Assembly: GCA_013695405.1 (NCBI GenBank)
Contig: JACDAO010000129.1
Location: forward strand, 1 to 5,177
Reading direction: 5' to 3'
Origin: Acidobacteriota bacterium
GTDB lineage: Bacteria > Acidobacteriota > Vicinamibacteria > Vicinamibacterales > Vicinamibacteraceae
Length of the DNA stretch: 5,177 nucleotides
The notes under the pieces were generated by a model that saw only the letters and a list, made by a program, of their open reading frames with translations, made no database searches and was not told where the DNA came from. Below are positions 1 through 5,177 of the stretch, piece after piece. Position numbers and translations under genes: made by a program. Position 1 is the first letter of the stretch. Each line of letters opens with the position of its first letter.

Positions 1-514
1 GCGTGGCCGTGTCCGCAGCCGGCGCCTCCCCGGCCGATGCCGGCGCCTGCGGCAGGCCCCGCTCGACGATCAACTGTTTGGCACGCGCGATCGGGATCCG
101 CACCGCGCCGGTGCCCTGGTCCACCCAGCCGTAGGTGCCGAGCACGTCGCGCTGCTGGACCCTGAACTGCTGCAGCCACGACGGCTCGTCGGTCAGCAGC
201 TTGGGTCCGGCCGGCACCCGCCCGAGCCGTTCCATGTCGTTGGCCGCGTCGTGCAGCGACGGTGTCACCGCGTCGCGGCCACCGCTGCGCTCGACCATCG
301 GCGTCAGGGGCACCTCGGCCGCCAGCGATCGGCGATCGAGCACACGGTAGCTCCAGTACATCGAGCCCAGCACCAGCAGCATGCCCACCGAGAAACCGAC
401 GACGATCTTGCCGATCCCGTCGACCGAGATGTCGGTGGTCTCGTGGTTGAGCGGCCCGGCTGGTTCCTCGCCGTGCGAGCTGTGGTGCGACGAGGCCGAG
501 TGATCAGTGGCCAT
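1..514 (-). CDS. Uncharacterised single-pass membrane protein downstream of actF (3' end beyond window)
   Basis: An open frame of 171 codons starts with ATG at 514 and runs off the window. GGAGG at 524-528, 9 bases upstream, and the 11-bp overlap with actF support the start. The first 28 residues are polar and His-rich (MATDHSASSHHSSHGEE). One membrane segment spans about 34-55 (IGKIVVGFSVGMLLVLGSMY), with positive residues after it. The soluble part contains PAGPKLLTDEP (101-111), a Gln-rich helix WLQQFRVQQRD (113-123) and the motif GTYGWVDQGTGAVRIPIARA (126-145) followed by ERGLP. It then turns into an Ala/Pro-rich linker (QAPASAGEAPAAD). I recall similar 'YGWVD...G-hydrophobic-V-R/H-I-P-I...A' proteins, annotated as hypothetical, beside SCO and cytochrome oxidase genes in ACIII or oxidase clusters. 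No cofactor motif (CxxCH, CxxxC) is visible. An accessory subunit or an assembly factor of the ACIII-oxidase system is a guess from context. Confidence 0.85.
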   Translation of the reverse strand, partial: MATDHSASSHHSSHGEEPAGPLNHETTDISVDGIGKIVVGFSVGMLLVLGSMYWSYRVLDRRSLAAEVPLTPMVERSGGRDAVTPSLHDAANDMERLGRVPAGPKLLTDEPSWLQQFRVQQRDVLGTYGWVDQGTGAVRIPIARAKQLIVERGLPQAPASAGEAPAADTAT

Positions 515-1691
515 CGGCGAGCGCCTCCGGGAGATACGGGTCACCGACTGGCAGCAGCGCACGGCCCTTGAGCAGGTAGCAGAACACGCCCACCCACAGG
601 CCGGACAGCCCGAACACCGCCGCCGCGTCCATCCAGTGCACGCCGAACGCGCCCTGCTTGACCCATGGCGCGATCAGCCAGAAGACGTCCATGAAGCGCA
701 TCACCAGCATGAACACCGCCAGGCCGACCAGCCGGTTCGAGGCCCGCTTGGTGCGCCGGAACAGCAGCAGCAGCCACGGCAACACGAAGTGGCCCAGGAC
801 GATCAGCAGGCTGACACCCTGCCAGCCGTTGCCAAAGCGGCGAAGGTAGTACGGAATCTCCTCCGGCAGATTGGCCGACCAGACGATCAGGAACTGCGAA
901 TACGACAGGTACCCCCACAGCATGATGAAGGCAAACATCAGGGTGCCGTAGTCGTGGAACTTGTCGGTGGTGATGACCTGGGCCATCCGGCCTTCGCGGC
1001 TGACCAGAAAAGCAATCACGATGGTGAAGGCCAGCGCCGTCAGCGCCTGTCCGACCAGGAACCACAAGCCGAAGATCGTCGAGAACCAGTGCGGGTCGAG
1101 CGACATCACCCAGTCCACCGAGGCGAACGTCAGGGTCAGCCCGAGAATCAGCAACCCTGGAGCGCTCACCTTGCCGAACTTGGAGTACTCGACCTCCTCG
1201 GTGTCCTGCTTGGCCGACCAGCCGGTCAGCAGCAACGCCAGCGTTGACCAGATCACGAAGTACAGCACCGCCCGGAGGATGAACCCGGTCGGGTTCAGGT
1301 AGGCGGCCTTGTGGGCGATGATCGGATCGCGCGCCACCACGTCGGCGTGTGACCACTCGTACAGCTCGTGCATCCCGAGCACGATCGGGACGAACAACAG
1401 CGCCATCAGCGGCAGCGTCCGCACCGAGGCTTCGAAAGTGCGCCGCACCATCAGGCCCCAGCCGCCGCCCGACAGGTGGTGCACCATCAGCAGCGCCAGG
1501 CTGCCGATCGGCACGCCCAGCACGAAGATGTACGCCAGCAGGTACGACTTGTAGAACTGCGACGCGTCCACCAGGAAGCCGGCGCCGAGCGCGATCAACC
1601 CAAGCGCGCCGACGGCGAGGCCGAGCCGCTCGAGCGTGTCGATCTGCGGCGGCGCCCGGAACTGGTCGGGCGTGAGTGTGGGCTCAGTCAT
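504..1691 (-). CDS. actF: ActF, second NrfD-like membrane subunit of alternative complex III
   Basis: Second large membrane subunit of ACIII, an NrfD-like paralogue of ActC, 395 residues. It forms the membrane core with ActC; a role in proton translocation has been proposed for the family but is not shown here. Ten hydrophobic segments are visible at about 22-41, 49-73, 92-113, 137-159, 177-198, 203-230, 248-271, 290-311, 321-343 and 353-375. Recognisable conserved stretches are HHLSGGGWG (71-79), SVDWVMSLDPHWFSTIFG (191-208), SYSQFLIVWSANLPEEIPYY (263-282) and VMRFMDVFW (330-338). I chose the ATG at 1691 over the longer Met at 1757, since the extra 22 residues are actE sequence read out of frame and the strong GGAGGAGGGG at 1698-1707 stands 6 bases before 1691. 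The gene overlaps actE by 8 bp and the next gene by 11 bp. Confidence 0.96.
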   Translation of the reverse strand: MTEPTLTPDQFRAPPQIDTLERLGLAVGALGLIALGAGFLVDASQFYKSYLLAYIFVLGVPIGSLALLMVHHLSGGGWGLMVRRTFEASVRTLPLMALLFVPIVLGMHELYEWSHADVVARDPIIAHKAAYLNPTGFILRAVLYFVIWSTLALLLTGWSAKQDTEEVEYSKFGKVSAPGLLILGLTLTFASVDWVMSLDPHWFSTIFGLWFLVGQALTALAFTIVIAFLVSREGRMAQVITTDKFHDYGTLMFAFIMLWGYLSYSQFLIVWSANLPEEIPYYLRRFGNGWQGVSLLIVLGHFVLPWLLLLFRRTKRASNRLVGLAVFMLVMRFMDVFWLIAPWVKQGAFGVHWMDAAAVFGLSGLWVGVFCYLLKGRALLPVGDPYLPEALADGH

Positions 1692-2343
1692 GCGCGGCCC
1701 CTCCTCCATGGGACGCGTCTGGCGCCGCGGACGGCGCGCGTCCGTCGAGGGCGCCACGCTGTTCCGCCGGCACGTCCTCGACGGTCGCGCCCTGACTCAA
1801 CTGCAGGGCACGGATGTAGGACGCGATCGCCCAGCGATCCTGCGGCGCAATCTGCGCACGGTAGTCCGGCATCTGGCCGAAGCCGTTGGTGATGACGTCG
1901 TAGAAATAGCCGATCGCCGCGTCGCGCAGCCGCGGGTCGTGAAACGAGCTCGGACGCTTGTAGCCGCGCTGGACCACGGTGCCGTTGCCGTCGCCGAGCT
2001 GCGAGTGACACGGCGCGCAGTAGATGTTGAAACGGTTCTGGCCGCGGTCGATCAGCGCGGCGTCGAGCGTCACCTGGGCCGGCAGGCCGGTGATCAGCTC
2101 GCCGTCCTGCTTGCCGGTGTAGAACACGTCGTCGTCGAGCAGCATGCCGCGGGCGACCGCGCCCTCGGGAATCGGGCGCATCGCGCGCTTGTCGGCGAAG
2201 AAGTCGCTTTGCTCGAGCGCCTCGTACCGTGGCGTGTCGTGCATGTCCTGACGGCAGCCGGCGAGCAGTGCCGAGGCGAGCAGCAGCCCGCCGACCAGCG
2301 CCCGTCGACCAGCGTGGGCGGAGAAGATCGGTGCGTGGGCCAT
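1684..2343 (-). CDS. actE: ActE, monoheme cytochrome c lipoprotein of alternative complex III
   Basis: Cytochrome c subunit of ACIII, 219 residues, expected on the periplasmic face and likely to pass electrons to an oxidase or soluble carrier. The N-terminus is a lipoprotein signal: Arg13-Arg14, a hydrophobic run, then the lipobox LLAGC with Cys30 as the lipid site. A single heme motif CAPCH lies at 109-113, followed by GDGNG (117-121). Met158 in NGFGQMPDY is the probable sixth ligand, as in class I cytochromes c. The start at 2343 is chosen because it opens directly into the signal peptide; the same frame runs on upstream for about 107 codons, but that stretch is a shadow over actD. GAGGTGG at 2354-2360 is the ribosome site with a 10-base spacer. 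The last 30 or so residues are a flexible tail ending SHGGGAAHD, whose glycine codons also form the actF ribosome site. Confidence 0.95.
   Translation of the reverse strand: MAHAPIFSAHAGRRALVGGLLLASALLAGCRQDMHDTPRYEALEQSDFFADKRAMRPIPEGAVARGMLLDDDVFYTGKQDGELITGLPAQVTLDAALIDRGQNRFNIYCAPCHSQLGDGNGTVVQRGYKRPSSFHDPRLRDAAIGYFYDVITNGFGQMPDYRAQIAPQDRWAIASYIRALQLSQGATVEDVPAEQRGALDGRAPSAAPDASHGGGAAHD
1698..1707 (-). promoter_or_regulatory. Ribosome binding site deciding the actF start
   Basis: GGAGGAGGGG on the minus strand, 6 bases upstream of the ATG at 1691. It is the strongest ribosome site of the window. It lies fully inside actE, where it encodes the Gly-Gly-Gly of the ActE tail. It supports the shorter actF start over the Met at 1757. 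Confidence 0.75.
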
Positions 2344-2345
2344 GG

Positions 2346-2897
2346 CTAGGCGTCCACCTCGCTGATCGCCTTCGGGTGCAACCCCTCGAGCAGCGCCCGC
2401 GTGCGGGCCAGGTCGAACTTCGGATCGGTCGACTCGATGCACAGGAAGAAGCCGGTGCTGCTGGCGGTGGCGCGAAACGCCCCGACGTTGAACACCGGAT
2501 GGTAGAGCTGCGGCAGCCCGTTCAGCACCAGCATGCTCCCCGCAGTCAACAGCGCGGCCAGCAGAATCGTCGTCTCGAAGGTCGGGATGATGAACGCCGG
2601 CCAGCTGTTCAGCGGACGACCGCCGATGTTCAGCGGGTAGTCGATCGCCATCGTCCAGTAGCACAGGCCGAAGCCGCCGATCATGCCGAGCAGCCCACCC
2701 GTGAAGGTGAACTTCTGCACGCGACGATCGTCATAGCCCATCGCCTCGGCCAGGCCGTGTACCGGCGCCGGTGTGAAGGCGTCGATCTGGCGGTAGCCGT
2801 CGGCGTAGACCGTCGTCGCCGCCCGCGTCAGATCGGTCGCGTCGGTGAACTCGGCCATCAGGCCGTACAGCGCGGCCGGCTGATCGATCTCAGCCAT
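2346..2897 (-). CDS. actD: ActD, DUF3341 membrane subunit of alternative complex III
   Basis: Small membrane subunit of ACIII of the DUF3341 family, 183 residues; it is a structural subunit without a known cofactor. A soluble N-terminal part carries YADGYRQIDAFTPAPVHGL (31-49), where the family has a conserved 'G-Y-x-x-hydrophobic-D-x-F/Y-T/S-P' stretch. Two membrane segments follow at about 63-83 and 103-127, joined by YPLNIGGRPLNSWPAF (87-102), another family hallmark. A short soluble C-terminal part has HPVFN and a ferredoxin-fold-like strand segment FFLCIES. I chose the ATG at 2897 over an upstream Met at 2939 because it is preceded by AAGGGGGA at 2906-2913 with an 8-base spacer and the protein then begins as family members do (AALYGLMAEF). 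It overlaps actC by 8 bp and ends 2 bases before actE. Confidence 0.94.
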   Translation of the reverse strand: MAEIDQPAALYGLMAEFTDATDLTRAATTVYADGYRQIDAFTPAPVHGLAEAMGYDDRRVQKFTFTGGLLGMIGGFGLCYWTMAIDYPLNIGGRPLNSWPAFIIPTFETTILLAALLTAGSMLVLNGLPQLYHPVFNVGAFRATASSTGFFLCIESTDPKFDLARTRALLEGLHPKAISEVDA

Positions 2898-4272
2898 GAT
2901 GCGTGTCCCCCTTCGCGTGCGCCGCCGGGGTGAGGGCACGGATCTCGAAGATCGAGATCAGCGGCAGCACCCGGATGAACAGGTAGAACAGGGTCAGGAA
3001 CAGGCCCATCGTGCCAATGAACGTCGACCAGTCCCAGACCGTCGGGTAGTACATGCCCCACGAGCCGGGCAGGTAGTCGCGATGCAGCGAGGTGACGACG
3101 ATCACGAAGCGCTCGAGCCACATCCCGACGTTGACGGCCATGCACACGGCAAACAGCGGCAGGACCGAGGTCCGCACCTTGTGGCTCCACAGCAACTGCG
3201 GCACCACGCCGTTGCAGAAGATCAGCGCCCAGTAGTACGGCGCGTACGGACCCTGCATGCGGTTGAGGATCATGTAGGCCTCGAACTCGTTGGCGCTGTA
3301 CCAGCCGAAGAAGGCCTCCATGCAGTAGCCGTAGAACACGATCAGCCCGGTCACCAGCGTGACCTTGGCCATGTTGTTGATGTGCCGCTCGGTGATGAAG
3401 TCGTGCAGGCCGTAGATCGCCCGCATCGGTATCAGCAGCGTCAGCACCATCGCGAAGCCGGCATAGACCGCGCCGGCCACGAAATACGGCGGGAATATCG
3501 TCGCGTGCCAGCCGGGGATGACCGAGACGGCGAAGTCGAAGCTCACCACCGTGTGCACCGACAGCACCAGCGGCGTGCTGAGGCCGGCGAGCAGCAGCGA
3601 GGCCGTCTCGTAGCGCTGCCAGTGGACCGCCGAGCCGCGCCAGCCGAGCGAAAAGAGCCCATACAGACGCCGCACCACCGGCGACTTCGCCCGGTCGCGC
3701 ATCGTCGCCAGGTCTGGAATCAGCCCGATGTACCAGAAGACGATCGAGACAGTCGCGTACGTCGACACCGCAAACACGTCCCAGATCAGCGGGCTGCGGA
3801 AGTTCGGCCACAGCGCCATCGTGTTCGGATACGGGAACAGCCAGTAGGCGGCCAGCCATGGACGGCCGGTGTGGAAGATCGGGAAGACCGCCGCGCAGCC
3901 GACCGCGAACACGGTCATCGCTTCGGCGGCGCGGTTGATCGAGGTTCGCCACTGCTGGCGGAACAGCAACAGGATCGCCGAGATCAGGGTGCCGGCATGG
4001 CCGATGCCGATCCACCAGACGAAGTTGATGATCGCGAAGCCCCAGCCGACCGGGTTGTTGACGCCCCAGATGCCGGTGCCCTTGAACACGAGATAGGTAA
4101 GCGACACCAGCAGCAGCTGGAGGATGCTGAAGCCGATCAGGAAGCCGATGAACCAACTGAATGGCGCCCGGCCGGTGATGATCCCGCTGATCTTGTCGGT
4201 AATCGATCCGAAGTTGTGGCCCGGCGCCAGAAAGCGCGCCCCCGGAACCGATTCCTTCGCGTGGTCTAGCAC
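2890..4272 (-). CDS. actC: ActC, NrfD-like integral membrane subunit of alternative complex III
   Basis: Large membrane subunit of ACIII from the NrfD/PsrC family; the family is associated with menaquinol binding and oxidation next to the ActB clusters. The 460-residue product has about ten hydrophobic segments, near residues 38-63, 77-104, 115-135, 162-184, 222-249, 261-283, 301-325, 346-363, 368-393 and 415-437. Family signatures include VPGARFLAPGHNFGSITDKI near the N-terminus, WWIGIGHAGTLISAILLL (86-103), FHTGRPW (133-139), IWDVF with Asp166, RYETASLLLAG (220-230) and SVHTVVSFDFA (238-248). The start is GTG; the frame has no closer upstream start before the actB stop region, and GAGG at 4278-4281 sits 5 bases ahead of it. 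The C-terminus overlaps the actD start by 8 bp. Length and segment count match the usual ActC. ActF in the same operon is a related but shorter paralogue. Confidence 0.96.
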   Translation of the reverse strand: MLDHAKESVPGARFLAPGHNFGSITDKISGIITGRAPFSWFIGFLIGFSILQLLLVSLTYLVFKGTGIWGVNNPVGWGFAIINFVWWIGIGHAGTLISAILLLFRQQWRTSINRAAEAMTVFAVGCAAVFPIFHTGRPWLAAYWLFPYPNTMALWPNFRSPLIWDVFAVSTYATVSIVFWYIGLIPDLATMRDRAKSPVVRRLYGLFSLGWRGSAVHWQRYETASLLLAGLSTPLVLSVHTVVSFDFAVSVIPGWHATIFPPYFVAGAVYAGFAMVLTLLIPMRAIYGLHDFITERHINNMAKVTLVTGLIVFYGYCMEAFFGWYSANEFEAYMILNRMQGPYAPYYWALIFCNGVVPQLLWSHKVRTSVLPLFAVCMAVNVGMWLERFVIVVTSLHRDYLPGSWGMYYPTVWDWSTFIGTMGLFLTLFYLFIRVLPLISIFEIRALTPAAHAKGDTHHG

Positions 4273-4313
4273 GGCTCCCTCGCGTCCTGTCCTGAAGTCC
4301 TGCGTGTCGACCC

Positions 4314-4330
4314 GCGGGCGCCACGCCCGC
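4314..4330 (-). other. GC-rich hairpin in the actB-actC gap
   Basis: A perfect inverted repeat with two 7-base arms, GCGGGCG and CGCCCGC, and a 3-base loop. It starts 12 bases after the actB stop and ends 41 bases before the actC GTG. It lies in the only non-coding gap of the window. On the transcribed strand no T-run follows, so it does not look like a classical intrinsic terminator. An mRNA processing or stability element, or partial attenuation between actB and actC, are possible roles. In GC-rich DNA a 7-bp repeat can also occur by chance. Confidence 0.4.
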
Positions 4331-4342
4331 AGTCAGCCGTTC

Positions 4343-5177
4343 TCAATGGCCCCCGGTTGCGGGGCTGACGACCTTGCCGTGACTGTCCTGGTCCGACGGA
4401 CCGTGTGCCGGCCGGTGCAGCGGCTCGGGCGCGAGCACCGGATTCGGGTTGCGCACCGCGGCCAGATACGTGGTGCGCGGCCGGGTGTTGAGATCCTCGA
4501 GCACGCCGTAGTTGCGCGGCTCCGCGCGCAGTTTTGCCACACGACTCGACGGGTCGTTCAGGTCGCCGAACGTGATGGCCCGCGTCGGGCAGGCGCGCTG
4601 GCACGCGGTCTCCACCTCACCGTCTCGCATCGGCCGCCCCTCGATGCCCGCCTGCGCGCGGGCGTCGGCGATCCGGTGCGAGCAGTAGGTGCACTTCTCC
4701 ATCACGCCACGCGGACGCAACGGGACCTCCGGGTTGCGGCCCGGCGTGTCCAGCGCCCGCCTGTGGTCAAACCAATTGAACCGCCGCACCTTATACGGGC
4801 AGTTGTTCGAGCAGGTCCGCGTGCCGATGCAGCGGGCGTGCACCATCACGTTCAGCCCCTCGTTGTCGTGCACGGTCGCGTTCACCGGGCACACCGGCTC
4901 GCACGGCGCCTGCTCGCACTGCATGCAGGGGACCGGCTGGAAGATCGCGGACGGCGCCTCAAGCGGCCCATGCAGGTAGCGGTCCACCCGCAGCCAGTGC
5001 ATCTCGCGACCCTGCGCCACCCCCTCCGGGCCGACGATGGGGACGTTATTCTCGGCCTGGCAGGCGACGGCGCAGGCATTGCAGCCGATGCAGGCATCGA
5101 GATCGACCGCCATGCCCCAGGCGCGCCCCTCGTACGCCCAAGGCTGATACAGCGACGCGCGCGGCTCGGGCGGGGGC
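4343..5177 (-). CDS. actB: ActB iron-sulfur domain of alternative complex III (3' part; 5' end beyond window)
   Basis: Peripheral iron-sulfur subunit of ACIII, which carries electrons from quinol oxidised in the membrane subunits toward the c-type hemes. The reading frame is open to the window edge: 21 codons (ending in YEGRAWG) precede the internal Met at 5113, so that Met is not the start. Full ActB proteins have a long N-terminal molybdopterin-oxidoreductase-like domain, which would lie outside this window. Counting from that Met, the cysteines fall in ferredoxin-type groups: C8, C11, C14, C18; C63, C66, C71, C75; C95, C101, C105 in [15 protein letters not shown]; and C141, C144, C171, C175. 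These 15 cysteines fit the three [4Fe-4S] plus one [3Fe-4S] clusters known for the family. After about residue 220 comes a Pro/His-rich tail ending in ATGGH. The protein stops 70 bases before actC. An NrfC/PsrB-type ferredoxin subunit is the alternative, but the gene neighbours decide for ActB. Confidence 0.95.
   Translation of the reverse strand, partial: PPPEPRASLYQPWAYEGRAWGMAVDLDACIGCNACAVACQAENNVPIVGPEGVAQGREMHWLRVDRYLHGPLEAPSAIFQPVPCMQCEQAPCEPVCPVNATVHDNEGLNVMVHARCIGTRTCSNNCPYKVRRFNWFDHRRALDTPGRNPEVPLRPRGVMEKCTYCSHRIADARAQAGIEGRPMRDGEVETACQRACPTRAITFGDLNDPSSRVAKLRAEPRNYGVLEDLNTRPRTTYLAAVRNPNPVLAPEPLHRPAHGPSDQDSHGKVVSPATGGH

Noticed and set aside
507..1247. Plus-strand open frame of 246 codons opposite actF
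   Set aside because: Gln/Arg/His-rich antisense shadow of actF, with no ribosome site or motif that I can see.
1636..2349. Plus-strand open frame of 237 codons opposite actE
   Set aside because: Antisense shadow covering actE almost exactly; the Val/Ala/Arg/Glu composition follows from reading the actE codons backwards.
2344..2664. Upstream extension of the actE frame
   Set aside because: The extra 107 residues lie over actD and have no protein-like features, while the Met at 2343 begins a clear lipoprotein signal peptide with a ribosome site.
2896..4269. Plus-strand open frame of 457 codons opposite actC
   Set aside because: It mirrors actC exactly, and its translation is a low-complexity mix of Arg, His, Asp, Glu and Gln typical of the antisense frame of a GC-rich membrane protein. 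No domain or membrane segment is visible.
2858..4324. Minus-strand open frame of 488 codons overlapping actC in another frame
   Set aside because: Arg/Ala/Gly/Pro-rich translation without any motif; actC in the alternative frame is an unmistakable family member. Long stop-free shadows are expected at this GC content.
4314..4330. Intrinsic terminator between actB and actC
   Set aside because: The stem is perfect but short (7 bp), and the downstream bases on the transcribed strand are GGGTCGAC with no T-run, so termination is not supported.
1..5177. CRISPR arrays, tRNA or rRNA genes, insertion sequences, toxin-antitoxin or phage genes
   Set aside because: No regularly spaced repeats, no cloverleaf-like or rRNA-like stretch and no transposase or integrase motif were seen by eye; the window is almost fully filled by the act genes.

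Overview
The window is a high-GC bacterial segment in which every supportable gene lies on the minus strand, so transcription runs from base 5177 toward base 1. It covers most of an alternative complex III (ACIII, Act) operon. ACIII is the quinol:cytochrome c oxidoreductase that replaces the bc1 complex in many Bacteroidota, Acidobacteriota, Gemmatimonadota, Chloroflexota and others. In transcription order the genes are actB (3' part only, iron-sulfur domain), actC (NrfD-like membrane subunit), actD (DUF3341), actE (monoheme c lipoprotein), actF (second NrfD-like membrane subunit), and the start of a small single-pass membrane protein of unknown function that runs off the low-coordinate edge.

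The host cannot be fixed from this stretch. The GC-rich codon use, the act gene order and the style of the ActE N-terminus fit an Acidobacteriota-type (or Gemmatimonadota-like) aerobe, possibly from an environmental assembly. This is an inference from memory of the family, not a measured placement.

The layout is very tight. The actB-actC gap is 70 bases and contains a perfect 7-bp GC hairpin. From actC onward each junction is an overlap or a 2-base gap: 8 bp for C/D, a 2-nt gap for D/E, 8 bp for E/F and 11 bp for F/next. This points to one transcript with translational coupling. No promoter, terminator, RNA gene, mobile element or CRISPR array was seen, and no stretch over 300 bases lacks a gene.

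In the known complex, ActC and ActF are the large membrane subunits and quinol is thought to be oxidised at the ActC side. Electrons pass through the ActB iron-sulfur clusters to c-type hemes of ActA (expected upstream, outside the window) and ActE, then to a terminal oxidase, often a caa3/aa3 enzyme encoded just downstream. The system is known. The less described points are the small downstream protein, the repeated overlap motif, the hairpin and the histidine-tipped termini.
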